This document shows, piece by piece, positions 1 to 8,356 of a stretch of 20,541 nucleotides of DNA. The stretch covers positions 1 to 20,541 of the forward strand of contig CAADSM010000043.1 of NCBI GenBank assembly GCA_900751785.1, given 5' to 3'. A program made the position numbers and the translations under genes. Origin of the DNA: Lachnospiraceae bacterium. GTDB lineage: Bacteria > Bacillota > Clostridia > Lachnospirales > Lachnospiraceae. The notes beneath the pieces were generated by a model. That model was not told the DNA's origin, searched no databases, and saw nothing but the letters and a program-made list of their open reading frames with translations. Each line of letters opens with the position of its first letter. Within the stretch, counting starts at the first letter, position 1.

Positions 1-3000
1 ATCGGTCTTGTCGCCTTTCTTGAACTCCAGATACTGCATTGCCTTGATCAGATTGCTCCATGCTGTGTCCACATCGCTCTGTGTCACTGTGGTGTCGCCC
101 GCCTCAACTCTTGCAAGGACGTCCTTTGCAGCCTGCAGTGCGTTCTCGAAGTTTTCTTTCACTGCATCCACAACACCGTCTGTGCTCGCGCCTTCAGCAA
201 GCTCGATCGCGTATTCCAGCACTGCTGTGGAAATTTCTTCGCCCGGTTCCGGATCTACTGCATCTTCCTCAAATAACGCCTCGATCGTTCCCGCTGCGTC
301 CATTTCATACGACTCTACCGCGCCGACAGACTCGCCGTTGACTTTGACATCGCTGATATGCCAGCCATCATCTGCCGTGATCGTAAATGTCTGAGTCTCC
401 CCGGCATTCACTGTAACCTCGCCTGACGGATCGATCGTTCCGCCTTCTCCTGCAGATGCCGTGATCGTGTAAGTCTCCGGTGTCTCTCCCGACTTCTCGA
501 TCAGCTTGATATCAAACTTATCGATCTGCGGCCCTTTTCCGTCATCCGGAGCCGTCAGGATCAGTGTTCCCGCACCTGCCTCTGTCACTGTCATATTGAA
601 TGTCACTGTATCCGTCTCATTGTTTGGATTCTCCACAGCCTGTGTACCCTCGGCAATATTTCCCTCCGGGTCGGAATACCACTTAATCTTATTCGCAGCA
701 GAACCGCTGCTGTAGGTCATTGTCACTTCATAAGTTCCGGCTACGTCTGCCCTGTATGCGAATTTGATATAATCCTTGAAAGCCAGGCAGTTTACAAATT
801 CGCCGCCGCTTGCCCAGTCACCGCTGCTGATCGCAAGAGGCCAGTTCGGATCGGAATCCGAGTCATTGCTGTTGATCAGCTCTGTCGCGTGCTCTGCCTC
901 CAGAGTTACAGCTTCCCCGTTCTCCTCTGTCGGGAAATTAAACGGAGCTGCCTCTGTATAGTTGCTGAACTCAAATACTGCTTCGATCGCTGCGTCTGCA
1001 GATACATTCTCAAATGTATATGTATCCACTGCGCCGACAGATTCGCCATTTACGATTACATCAGCGATCTTATAGCCGTCGTCCGCTGTGATCGTATACG
1101 TCTTGCTCTCGCCTTCCGTTACCACTGTGTCGCCTTCGTCGCTGATCGATCCGCCTTCGCCGGCAGATGCTGTGATCGTGTACTCTGAGAGGGCGATCTC
1201 TTTCGGTACGATCTCAAACTTGTCAAGCTGCGGAGACTTGTTATCCGGACCCGTGAAGACCAGAGTTCCTGCTCCCGCCTCTGTGACTACAACGTCAAAT
1301 GTAACTTCGTGTGTAGCGGCTGCATCATCGCTTGCTCCCGCGGTTACTGTACCCGCCGTAATCTTTTCTTCGGGTTCCGACCAACTCAGAGCATTTGTCG
1401 AAGCACCGCTCCTGTAATATGCTGTAAAGCTGTATGTACCGGCCTTCTCAGCATAGTACGGAATGCTGATCGTATCCTGCTGGTTCAGGCAGTTGACAAA
1501 CTTACCGTTGCTTGCCCACGCAGCCTCAGCTACCTGAAGTGCCCACTGTCCGTCGGATGCAAGCTCTTCATTGTGAAGCTGTGAAAATTCCGCTTCAAGT
1601 GTGGATGAGCTGTCCTGTCTCCACGGGAATACAAACGGATCTTCTGCCGTATACTGCTCTCTCGCTGTAAGCCCTTCTTTTGCTTCTGTGATCGCGCTGA
1701 TCGCATTTGCGATCTCATCTGCAGTCGCATCGGATTTCTCGAGCACAGCCGCGCCTTCAGCTACCGCTGCCGCATATGCTTCCCAGCCTTCCACATACCA
1801 CTCAGGCTCTGCCGCTGTACCCTCATCCACAAGTGTCTGAAGGGCCTCTTTGGATGAGCTCTCAGTATCGAGGATCGTGATCGTCGCCTTATCGTTGAAG
1901 CCTACGATCAGATCGTCCGTCTGCGAAGTGAGCTCAATGCTGAACTCTCTGTCGCCTGTCTGGTTCGTATTTCTTCTTGTCTCAACCGGTGCCGTCGCCT
2001 CAGTCTGCCCGTCAGCAAATGTCACAACCGTATTCAACTCTGTATTGAAGTCATCCTGGATCGCACTGCCCGGGTTCGGAGCCACCAGAACGCTTACCTC
2101 GCCTGTGCTTCCGCCCACACGGATCAGTTTCACATCCATGTGAGAATCTTCATTCATGGTATAGGAATCTGCTTCCAGACCGATCATACCCTTGCCGCCA
2201 TTATTGATGACATAGGCCGACTCGATACCGATCGCCTTATTCTTGACTTCCAGTCTCAGAGTATGTGTGCCGTGCTCCAGATCATCTGATTCGAAGATCA
2301 TCTGTCCGAGCGCTCTGGATCCCGCATTCGTATCGATCGTCTCTACAAGCTCATCGTCAATATAGATATCTGCGGTTCCGTGGTTCGGGTCTTTCGTTCC
2401 CAGCAGATATACTTTAGAGCCTTCAAACTCCAGGGTAAAGGATGCTCCTGCATTTGCCCACTTATTTGTGCCGCCGATAAAGTTTGGTCCGGTCTCATCG
2501 GTCCAGCCGTTTGAGAATGTGAAGCTGTTGTTTGTGATATCGATGACATCCATTCCGTCCGGCGCCATGCCTGCAAGCTCAAATCCATCGCTTGCCTTGT
2601 AAACGCCTACTTCACTGATCATCGGCACCTTGCCGTCTGTTGTAGAAACCGTGATCCTTACCTGATCGCCTTTTACCGCGCCGGTCCTTGCCAGCCTCTT
2701 TGCGCCAATCGTCTCGCCGCTGTCCATAACTGTCCATTCGCCGCTGCTGTTCCTGTACTCGATCTTGTATTCATTGATCCTCTGACCGTTCTGGATCGCT
2801 TCTTCAACAGATACAACGTCAAACGTCTTTACTCCGCCGAGGTCGATCAGGAGAGTTCCTGTGCTCGCGCCGTCCTCAGTTGTCCAGTATGTGCTGTCGT
2901 CACCGTCAACCGTATTGCCCGGCTTGTAAGCAATGTCATTTCCGCGTACATTGTCAGCGTATACTAAAGCTCCTTCTGCCGCCGCCAGATTGTCGTCGAA

Positions 3001-4185
3001 TGTCTCTTCGATGTTTTCACCGAACTCAGCTACTCTGTCCAGGATCGCCTGGTCAACAGTTCCCTCATTATTTGGAGGAATGTTCAGGAGGAATGTAGCA
3101 TTGTTTCCGACAGATCCGAAATACATGGATCCCAGGTCTGCAATGCTCTTCGGCGTATTCTTTGTAGTCCCCCAGAACCATCCGGATGTGATGCGGGCAT
3201 CAGCCTCCGGAACAGTCCACTGGTTACCGTCCTCATAACCGATCGTGTATCCGCCGCTGGAATTGCTGTCAATGGTATTATTGTCGTAGTTGACTTTTGA
3301 TTTTGACCATGTATTCTTAGCTGCGTATCCGTTCTCGTTTCCGATCCAGCGGACTGTCGTGTATGCCTCAGCGCCGAACAGCATACAGTCGGAATCATAT
3401 CCGGCCTCTTCGCCTTCATACTTCTGAATCGTATCGAACCATTTCACAAAATCATATTCCTGGGCGTCCTGACCGCTTCCCTTAGCGCCGTCCATCCAGA
3501 CTTCTACAAAATGGCCGTCATTTCCGTATTCCTCGCCGCCAAGGATTTCGATCAGCTGGTTATTATAATACTCATTGTAGTCCAGATAATCGTTATCCTT
3601 ATCTGTCGGCTGACCATTCTGGTCATAATACCCGTAGCTGTCATCATGGATATCCCACGGAGACAAGTAAAGTCCCATATCCATGTCATACTTCGTACAT
3701 GCAGCGGAAATCTCTGCAAGGATGTCTCCCTGACCGTCCTTATAGCTTGTCTCTGCCACGTCGTAGGTCGTATAATCGCTTGCCCAGATACAGAAACCAT
3801 CGTGGTGCTTTGCTGTAACGATCAGTTTCTTAAATCCGGCGTCTTTCAGCGCCTTCACGTAATTATCGGCGTCAAAGTCTTCTTCCAGCTTAAAAATCTC
3901 ATCCGGAGTCTTGTCTCCGTAATTTTCGCCCCACTCGATCTCATTGAACGTGTTCGGACCAAAATGGCAGAACGCTGCAAGCTCGTCCTTCTGATACCTG
4001 TACTGGTTCTTGTTTGGCACTACCTCGTCCGGGTCCGGAGCCGCTGTACTGTTGTCCGCAAGCTCTCCGTCGCCGATCCACCCGTCCTCGGCCGCCTGTA
4101 CTGGAATTGCTGTTCCAAAGAACGTGGATGCCGTCATAGCAGCTGTCATTAGAAGTGCCAGGCTTCTTACTTTTTTCTTCTTCAC
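1..4185 (-). CDS. Secreted multidomain GH29 alpha-L-fucosidase (3' end outside window)
   Basis: A GTG start at 4185 follows an AAAGGGG ribosome site six bases upstream, and 1395 codons stay open to the window edge, so the C-terminus is missing. Residues 1-31 form a Sec signal peptide (KKKK, hydrophobic core, cleavage near VQA-A). Residues ~57-390 are the GH29 catalytic domain: HFGPNTF at 74, KHHDGF with H127/H128, LYLSPWD, and EVWMDGA with D232 as the expected nucleophile. The HFGxNTF and VWMDGA forms resemble the alpha-1,3/4-specific GH29-B branch. Then follow an F5/8 type C (CBM32-like) domain (~395-530), a beta-sandwich (~538-648), a Calx-beta-like domain (~662-768), a FIVAR helix bundle (~772-840), two copies of a CBM-like plus InlB-like repeat module (~845-1072 and ~1073-1310), and a second FIVAR (from ~1312). 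It probably acts at the cell surface on mucin, milk or Lewis-type fucosylated glycans. A cell-wall anchor may lie in the missing end. Its leader has an antiterminator site (4342-4438). Confidence 0.93.
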   Translation of the reverse strand, partial: MKKKKVRSLALLMTAAMTASTFFGTAIPVQAAEDGWIGDGELADNSTAAPDPDEVVPNKNQYRYQKDELAAFCHFGPNTFNEIEWGENYGDKTPDEIFKLEEDFDADNYVKALKDAGFKKLIVTAKHHDGFCIWASDYTTYDVAETSYKDGQGDILAEISAACTKYDMDMGLYLSPWDIHDDSYGYYDQNGQPTDKDNDYLDYNEYYNNQLIEILGGEEYGNDGHFVEVWMDGAKGSGQDAQEYDFVKWFDTIQKYEGEEAGYDSDCMLFGAEAYTTVRWIGNENGYAAKNTWSKSKVNYDNNTIDSNSSGGYTIGYEDGNQWTVPEADARITSGWFWGTTKNTPKSIADLGSMYFGSVGNNATFLLNIPPNNEGTVDQAILDRVAEFGENIEETFDDNLAAAEGALVYADNVRGNDIAYKPGNTVDGDDSTYWTTEDGASTGTLLIDLGGVKTFDVVSVEEAIQNGQRINEYKIEYRNSSGEWTVMDSGETIGAKRLARTGAVKGDQVRITVSTTDGKVPMISEVGVYKASDGFELAGMAPDGMDVIDITNNSFTFSNGWTDETGPNFIGGTNKWANAGASFTLEFEGSKVYLLGTKDPNHGTADIYIDDELVETIDTNAGSRALGQMIFESDDLEHGTHTLRLEVKNKAIGIESAYVINNGGKGMIGLEADSYTMNEDSHMDVKLIRVGGSTGEVSVLVAPNPGSAIQDDFNTELNTVVTFADGQTEATAPVETRRNTNQTGDREFSIELTSQTDDLIVGFNDKATITILDTESSSKEALQTLVDEGTAAEPEWYVEGWEAYAAAVAEGAAVLEKSDATADEIANAISAITEAKEGLTAREQYTAEDPFVFPWRQDSSSTLEAEFSQLHNEELASDGQWALQVAEAAWASNGKFVNCLNQQDTISIPYYAEKAGTYSFTAYYRSGASTNALSWSEPEEKITAGTVTAGASDDAAATHEVTFDVVVTEAGAGTLVFTGPDNKSPQLDKFEIVPKEIALSEYTITASAGEGGSISDEGDTVVTEGESKTYTITADDGYKIADVIVNGESVGAVDTYTFENVSADAAIEAVFEFSNYTEAAPFNFPTEENGEAVTLEAEHATELINSNDSDSDPNWPLAISSGDWASGGEFVNCLAFKDYIKFAYRADVAGTYEVTMTYSSGSAANKIKWYSDPEGNIAEGTQAVENPNNETDTVTFNMTVTEAGAGTLILTAPDDGKGPQIDKFDIKLIEKSGETPETYTITASAGEGGTIDPSGEVTVNAGETQTFTITADDGWHISDVKVNGESVGAVESYEMDAAGTIEALFEEDAVDPEPGEEISTAVLEYAIELAEGASTDGVVDAVKENFENALQAAKDVLARVEAGDTTVTQSDVDTAWSNLIKAMQYLEFKKGDKTD
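255..1651 (-). repeat. Tandem protein-level duplication inside the fucosidase
   Basis: Two consecutive ~230-residue modules share the same order. First comes a beta-sandwich starting (S/V)TLEAE, with WAS(N/G)G(K/E)FVNCL, then AGTYxxTxxYxSG, then VTEAGAGTL(V/I)(F/L)T and QxDKF. This is followed by an InlB-like repeat beginning YTITASAGEGG and containing VNGESVGAV. The first half resembles CBM35/CBM6-type carbohydrate-binding folds; that family assignment is inference. The near-identity of YTITASAGEGG and VNGESVGAV between copies points to recent intragenic duplication. Confidence 0.75.
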
Positions 4186-4226
4186 AATATTCCCCTTTCT
4201 TGAATCTTAGGTTTACTGGTTACTTC

Positions 4227-4251
4227 TATACAGCAGAAAAAGGGCTGTATA
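4227..4251 (-). other. Hairpin in the fucosidase 5' leader
   Basis: TATACAGC (4227-4234) and GCTGTATA (4244-4251) form a perfect 8-bp stem with a 9-base loop, about 40 bases upstream of the GTG start. There is no following U tract in the minus direction, so it is not a terminator. It could stabilise the mRNA or be chance. Confidence 0.4.
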
Positions 4252-4341
4252 AATTCATCCTCTCCTGCTGCGAATCAAAGAGCTTTGCTCAGATCACAGA
4301 GAAAACTCTCAGATTTCACACATACTAAATCATGGTCTTTT

Positions 4342-4417
4342 AAAAAAAGCCGGACTTTCAGTAGAAAGATATATCAAAAAACATCATTGCTGCATCTTCA
4401 TTCTGAAATCCGGTTTT
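4342..4417 (-). terminator. Intrinsic terminator in the fucosidase leader (attenuator)
   Basis: In the minus direction, AAAACCGGATTTCAG (4417-4403) can pair with CTGAAAGTCCGGC plus the following Ts (4361-4346). The stem is about 15 bp with two single-base bulges and a ~41-base loop, and it is followed directly by a run of seven T. It lies inside the leader, 156 bases before the fucosidase start, with no intervening gene. Its 5' arm overlaps the RAT site (4412-4438) by six bases, the arrangement used by BglG/SacY/LicT antiterminators. Confidence 0.7.
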
Positions 4418-4438
4418 GCCCTCAAAAGGTAACAATCC
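4412..4438 (-). promoter_or_regulatory. RAT site for a BglG/LicT-family antiterminator
   Basis: Read on the minus strand, this 27-base element begins GGATTGTTAC and ends GGCAAAACC, matching from memory the conserved flanks of ribonucleic antiterminator sites of bgl, lic and sac operons. The centre can form a short CCT/AGG stem around a TTTG loop, replacing the CTGC/GCAG-type stem of classical ~29-base sites. Its 3' end overlaps the 5' arm of the terminator at 4342-4417. Known role of the family: a PRD-containing protein, controlled by PTS phosphorylation, binds the RAT RNA and prevents terminator formation. Inference: fucosidase expression is switched this way. No antiterminator or PTS gene lies in the window. 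Confidence 0.72.
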
Positions 4439-4460
4439 AATATATGTAATCAGTATTTTT

Positions 4461-4469
4461 ATTTTAGCA
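4461..4469 (-). promoter_or_regulatory. Candidate extended -10 promoter for the fucosidase leader
   Basis: TGCTAAAAT on the minus strand fits an extended -10 (TGnTAnAAT-like). It would start transcription roughly 15 bases before the RAT, as expected for an antiterminated leader. The corresponding -35 (TAGGAA near 4484-4489) is poor, so the call rests mainly on position in an AT-rich stretch. Confidence 0.4.
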
Positions 4470-4680
4470 TTTTTGTGTGTTTTTTCCTACTTTTTCTAAT
4501 GATTAAATGCATTTTCGTGATTTTTATTAGTTAAACTGCTGATACAACATTATTTTTTCACAGTTTTTGTCTATTTTTACCAGTTTCATTAAATATTATC
4601 TCACTCCTGCTTTCGTTAAGCACCTCTCTCAGGTCCGCACAGTGATATCTCCGCGCCGTACGAGCATGGATCCTGCTGAC

Positions 4681-4710
4681 AAAAAAAACGGGACAGGTTT
4701 CCCTGTCCCG
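4681..4710 (-). terminator. Terminator after the phosphoglucomutase gene
   Basis: CGGGACAGG (4689-4697) pairs perfectly with CCTGTCCCG (4702-4710) around a four-base loop. In the minus direction it is followed by a run of eight T (4688-4681). It begins about 30 bases after the stop codon of the mutase. Confidence 0.92.
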
Positions 4711-4740
4711 CAAAATTTCATCATTCTGTTATCAGCATCT

Positions 4741-6423
4741 CTATGCCATGATCGGCTTGAGAGCCTCTGCCAGCTTGTCCTTCTCAGCCTGCGCCTCTGC
4801 CAGATCCTTGCCAAGCGTCGTGTAGTAGATCTTGATCTTCGGCTCAGTTCCGGACGGACGGACGATGACTGTCTCATTGTTCTCCAGCTTGTAGATCAGC
4901 ACATTGGCTGACGGCAGTCCTGTCTCCTCCGGTTTCGTATAGTCTGTCACAGACGCAACCTCGTATCCGGCGATCTCAGTCAGCGGATTCTCGCGCAGGT
5001 TCTGCATGATGCCTGCCATCTTGTCCATTCCGCTGAGTCCCGGGAACTCGAAGCTATCTACCTTGTTGAGATAACGTCCATACTGAGCATAGATCTCTTC
5101 CATTCTCTGCTTCAGAGAGCTTCCGATGCTCCTGTAGTAAGCAGCCATCTCACAGATCAGCATAGATCCAATGACAGCGTCCTTATCGCGCACGTACGGT
5201 CCTGCAAGGTATCCGTAGCTCTCCTCGAATCCGAAGATAAAGCGGTCTACCTCTCCCGCTGCCTCGAGCTGTGCGATCTGGTCGCCGATCCACTTGAATC
5301 CTGTCAGGACACTTCTCAGCTCTACTCCGTAGTGCTCTGCCACTGCATCTGCCAGCGGTGTGGATACGATGGACTTCACTGCCACTGCCTTCTCCGGCAT
5401 GGTTCCTTTCTCAATGCGTCCCGCACAGATATAATCAAGAAGAAGGACGCCCACTTCATTGCCGCTCACCAGCTCATAGGAGCCATCCGGGCACTTCATA
5501 GCGATGCCGACACGGTCTGCATCCGGGTCTGTCGCGAGCATCAGGTCAGCACCTGTCTCCTTCGCCAGATTCAGTCCCTGCTCCAGCGCCTCGAAGATCT
5601 CCGGATTCGGATAACTGCAGGTCGTGAAATAACCGTTCGGATACTCCTGATCCGGAACGATCGTGATATCTGTAATGCCGATGTCCTTCAGTACCTGTGT
5701 TACAGGCACAAGTCCGGAACCGTTCAGCGGGCTGTACACGAGCTTCAGCCCCGCCGTCTTACAAAGACCCGGACGTACCTGTCTTGACTCGATCGCGTCG
5801 TAGAGAGCTCTCTTGCAGTCGTCGCCCACGAAACGGATCAGTCCGTCCTCAACTCCCTGTGCGAATGATATATATTTTGCCCCTGTCAGGACATCCGTCT
5901 TCTGGATCTCTTCATATACGATCGCAGCGGCGTCGTCTGTCATCTGGCATCCGTCCGGTCCGTATGCCTTATATCCGTTGTATTTTGCCGGATTATGGGA
6001 AGCTGTCACCATGATTCCCGCGTTGCAGTTATAGTAGCGTGTCGCAAAGGAAAGTGCCGGCACAGGCATCAGCGCATCGTAGATCCTCACTTTGATCCCA
6101 TTCGCAGCCAGAACGCCTGCTGCAGTCTTTGCAAACACATCGCTCTTCAGACGGCTGTCATAGCTGATCGCAACAGTCTGTGTTCCGCCCTGCGTCTTAA
6201 CCCAGTTCGCAAGCCCCTGTGTCGCCTGACGTACTACGTAGATGTTCATACGGTTCGTTCCCGCTCCGAGCACGCCGCGCAGTCCCGCAGTTCCAAACTT
6301 CAGTGCCACAGCGAAACGATCCTTGATTTCCTCATCATTTCCTTCGATCCTTGCTAATTCCGGGTTCAGATCTGCATCTTCCAGATCAGCTTCCAGCCAG
6401 CGCTTATACTCTTCCTGATACAT
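4741..6423 (-). CDS. pgcA: PgcA-type phosphoglucomutase / phosphomannomutase
   Basis: This 560-residue alpha-D-phosphohexomutase interconverts hexose 1- and 6-phosphates through an active-site phosphoserine in the cytoplasm. It links glucose 6-phosphate to UDP-glucose for wall and glycolipid synthesis, and works in galactose and glycogen metabolism. All four loops are visible: TASHNP with the phosphoserine at S142, the metal loop DPDADR (D299, D301, D303), the sugar-binding loop FEESYG at ~399-404, and the phosphate loop RPSGTEP at ~522-528. The length matches the Bacillus PgcA type. I chose the ATG at 6423 because AGGAG lies eight bases upstream; an in-frame upstream ATG at 6477 would overlap the promoter region and lacks a ribosome site. 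Monocistronic by promoter (6486-6514) and terminator (4681-4710). Substrate preference (glucose or mannose) cannot be read from sequence. Confidence 0.95.
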   Translation of the reverse strand: MYQEEYKRWLEADLEDADLNPELARIEGNDEEIKDRFAVALKFGTAGLRGVLGAGTNRMNIYVVRQATQGLANWVKTQGGTQTVAISYDSRLKSDVFAKTAAGVLAANGIKVRIYDALMPVPALSFATRYYNCNAGIMVTASHNPAKYNGYKAYGPDGCQMTDDAAAIVYEEIQKTDVLTGAKYISFAQGVEDGLIRFVGDDCKRALYDAIESRQVRPGLCKTAGLKLVYSPLNGSGLVPVTQVLKDIGITDITIVPDQEYPNGYFTTCSYPNPEIFEALEQGLNLAKETGADLMLATDPDADRVGIAMKCPDGSYELVSGNEVGVLLLDYICAGRIEKGTMPEKAVAVKSIVSTPLADAVAEHYGVELRSVLTGFKWIGDQIAQLEAAGEVDRFIFGFEESYGYLAGPYVRDKDAVIGSMLICEMAAYYRSIGSSLKQRMEEIYAQYGRYLNKVDSFEFPGLSGMDKMAGIMQNLRENPLTEIAGYEVASVTDYTKPEETGLPSANVLIYKLENNETVIVRPSGTEPKIKIYYTTLGKDLAEAQAEKDKLAEALKPIMA

Positions 6424-6485
6424 TTTTACCACTCCTACTACTTTCTTTCTAGATTCTTTGTGTAAAAATAACAACACTTATAAAT

Positions 6486-6514
6486 ACTATAACATGTTTG
6501 TGGCGGAACGGCAA
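6486..6514 (-). promoter_or_regulatory. Sigma-A promoter of the phosphoglucomutase gene
   Basis: On the minus strand, TTGCCG (6514-6509), a 17-base spacer and TATAGT (6491-6486) lie about 60 bases before the ATG. It diverges from the thiC promoter, whose -35 starts 33 bases away. Confidence 0.7.
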
Positions 6515-6546
6515 TGATTGTGTGAATTAGTTTTTGTCAAAAAAAT

Positions 6547-6575
6547 TTGAAAATCTGCGGACTGAGATCTATAAT
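6547..6575 (+). promoter_or_regulatory. Sigma-A promoter of the thiC transcript
   Basis: TTGAAA (6547-6552), a 17-base spacer and a perfect TATAAT (6570-6575) lie just before the TPP aptamer, with start expected near 6582. It is the strongest consensus promoter in the window. Confidence 0.85.
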
Positions 6576-6597
6576 GGTAATTGAACAGAAAACTTAA

Positions 6598-6695
6598 GCC
6601 TGTCACGGGGAGCTGGCCGAAGCCGGCTGAGAGGAGGCTGTATCGTCTCGACCCGCAACCTGATTTGGATAATGCCAACGTAGGGATGTATGCCG
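6598..6695 (+). ncRNA. TPP riboswitch (THI element)
   Basis: The conserved parts of the thiamin pyrophosphate aptamer are present in order: CGGGGAGC, then GGCTGAGAGG (the pyrimidine-binding T-loop arm), then ACCCGCAACCTGAT, TGGATAAT and GCCAACGTAGGGA. It sits between a strong promoter and an intrinsic terminator (6705-6731), upstream of thiC. Known mechanism: ligand binding favours the terminator, so thiC is repressed when TPP is plentiful. The region between about 6637 and 6648 is the variable optional arm. Boundaries are approximate. Confidence 0.95.
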
Positions 6696-6704
6696 AACAA
6701 ATCG

Positions 6705-6731
6705 AGAGATGCCCCTGCGCATCTCTTTTTT
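6705..6731 (+). terminator. Riboswitch-controlled terminator before thiC
   Basis: AGAGATGC (6705-6712) and GCATCTCT (6719-6726) form a perfect 8-bp stem with loop CCCTGC, followed by T5. It lies about 10 bases after the aptamer and is the expected expression platform. Confidence 0.88.
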
Positions 6732-6815
6732 CTTACCGGTATTTTCCATTTTATTTCTTCTGTTTTCTATTCACAGTAAAGCGGCCGGCTGGGGGCACCA
6801 CTTTCTGCCGCTTAA

Positions 6816-6952
6816 ATCGGATAGGGAAAGTCCCTTCCCCTATCCGATCAACGCGATATCTCGGGCAGCTCACGGCAAAGCCGTTCGCTGTCCGTTGCCC
6901 GGCAAATGCCTGCTCATGCAGGCATGGCAGGCGCCTGCCGGGCTTATCGCGC
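6816..6952 (+). repeat. Structured repeat, copy 1 (upstream of thiC)
   Basis: This 137-bp copy is nearly identical to 8357-8495. It opens with a long hairpin (ATCGGATAGGG paired with CCCTATCCGAT). After that, CGCGATA near 6852-6858 can close onto TATCGCG near 6945-6951 as an outer stem. Inside are ACGGC-aaa-GCCGT, a CGGGCA...TGCCCG-like pairing, GCCTG/CAGGC, and the palindrome GGCAGGC/GCCTGCC. It has no coding potential. Here it lies within the thiC leader, between the riboswitch terminator and the start codon. It could be a REP/MITE-like element or a structured RNA; I do not recognise a named family. Confidence 0.85.
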
Positions 6953-7013
6953 CAAATCCGGCTGCAGACAAGATGCAGCCCGACGATCACCATAAAAAAT
7001 GGAGGTACCACAG

Positions 7014-8324
7014 ATGGAAAACTACACAACGCAAATGGATGCTGCCCGCAGGGGCATCGTGACTCCGCAGATCAGAACTGTTGCGGAGAAGGAGCATATG
7101 CCGGTTGAGAAACTGATGCAGCTCGTAGCAGAGGGAAAGGTGGCGATCTGCGCCAACAAGCGCCACACCTGCCTGGATCCGGAGGGCGTCGGCAGCATGC
7201 TCCGGACAAAGATCAACGTCAATCTCGGCGTCTCAAGAGACTGTAAGGACTATGACATTGAGATGCAGAAGGTGATGAGCGCCGTGGATCTGGGCGCGGA
7301 GGCGATCATGGACCTCTCCAGCCACGGGAACACACAGCCCTTCCGCCAGAAGCTGACGAAAGAATGTCCGGTCATGATCGGTACGGTGCCGGTCTATGAC
7401 AGCGTGATCCACTACCAGCGGGATCTCGCCACCCTCACCGCCAGGGATTTTATCAACGTTGTCCGCCTGCACGCGGAGGACGGCGTGGACTTCGTGACTC
7501 TGCACTGCGGCATCACGCGCAAGACGATCGAGCAGATCAAGAAGCATAAGAGAAAAATGAATATCGTAAGCCGCGGAGGAAGCCTCGTTTTCGCATGGAT
7601 GAGCATGACCGGCGAGGAGAATCCATTCTACGAATACTTTGACGAGATCCTGGATATCTGCGAGGAATATGACGTGACGATCTCCCTTGGAGACGCCTGC
7701 CGTCCCGGCTGCCTGGCGGACGCCACGGACGTCTGTCAGATCGAAGAGCTCGTCCGCCTCGGAGAGCTGACAAAACGCGCCTGGGACCACAATGTACAGG
7801 TCATGGTGGAAGGACCGGGCCATGTTCCGCTGGATCAGGTGGCCGCCAACATGGAAGTCCAGAAGAGCATCTGCATGGGCGCGCCGTTCTACGTGCTCGG
7901 ACCTCTCGTAACAGATATCGCGCCAGGCTATGACCACATCACAGCTGCCATCGGCGGCGCTGTCGCGGCAATGAGCGGAGCGGCTTTCCTGTGCTATGTA
8001 ACGCCTGCAGAGCATTTGGCTCTTCCGAATGTGGAGGATGTCAAGCAGGGGATCATCGCCTCTAAGATCGCGGCTCACGCGGCAGACATCGCCAAAGGGA
8101 TCCCCGGAGCCAGGGATATCGACGACCGCATGGCGGACGCAAGAAGGAATCTGGACTGGGATGCACAGTTCGACTGCGCGCTGGATCCGGAGACGGCAAA
8201 GGCGATCCGCGACAGCAGGAGTCCGGAGGACGATCACAGCGACACCTGCAGCATGTGCGGCAAGTTCTGCGCTGTGCGGAGCATGAACAAGGCGCTGGCG
8301 GGAGAATATATCGATATTCTGTAA
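7014..8324 (+). CDS. thiC: Phosphomethylpyrimidine synthase ThiC
   Basis: ThiC is a radical-SAM enzyme that rearranges 5-aminoimidazole ribotide into hydroxymethylpyrimidine phosphate, the pyrimidine half of thiamin. The protein is 436 residues, the short clostridial/archaeal size. ThiC landmarks include the [14 protein letters not shown] stretch, [31 protein letters not shown] and [13 protein letters not shown]. The C-terminal cluster-binding cysteines are C412, C415 and C419 (CSMCGKFC). The spacing is CX2CX3C, one residue shorter than the CX2CX4C of the E. coli type. The ATG at 7014 is preferred because GGAGG (7001-7005) lies eight bases upstream; an in-frame ATG at 6999 overlaps that ribosome site. 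Expression is controlled by the upstream TPP riboswitch. No other thiamin gene is in the window. Confidence 0.97.
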   Translation: MENYTTQMDAARRGIVTPQIRTVAEKEHMPVEKLMQLVAEGKVAICANKRHTCLDPEGVGSMLRTKINVNLGVSRDCKDYDIEMQKVMSAVDLGAEAIMDLSSHGNTQPFRQKLTKECPVMIGTVPVYDSVIHYQRDLATLTARDFINVVRLHAEDGVDFVTLHCGITRKTIEQIKKHKRKMNIVSRGGSLVFAWMSMTGEENPFYEYFDEILDICEEYDVTISLGDACRPGCLADATDVCQIEELVRLGELTKRAWDHNVQVMVEGPGHVPLDQVAANMEVQKSICMGAPFYVLGPLVTDIAPGYDHITAAIGGAVAAMSGAAFLCYVTPAEHLALPNVEDVKQGIIASKIAAHAADIAKGIPGARDIDDRMADARRNLDWDAQFDCALDPETAKAIRDSRSPEDDHSDTCSMCGKFCAVRSMNKALAGEYIDIL

Positions 8325-8356
8325 TGCCGGAGCGAAAGATTTTATTACATACACAG

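Noticed and set aside
3511..4152. A 213-codon plus-strand frame opposite the fucosidase
   Set aside because: It is antisense to the GH29 catalytic domain, rich in Val/Ile/Cys with no family resemblance and no ribosome site.
6535..6540. A perfect minus-strand TTGACA upstream of the phosphoglucomutase promoter
   Set aside because: No -10 hexamer lies 16-18 bases downstream; the TTGCCG/TATAGT pair fits better.
7233..8354. A 373-codon open frame on the minus strand opposite thiC
   Set aside because: It is antisense to an unmistakable ThiC, lacks a ribosome site and has an unnatural Cys/His/Arg/Asp-rich composition; it is a shadow caused by thiC codon bias.
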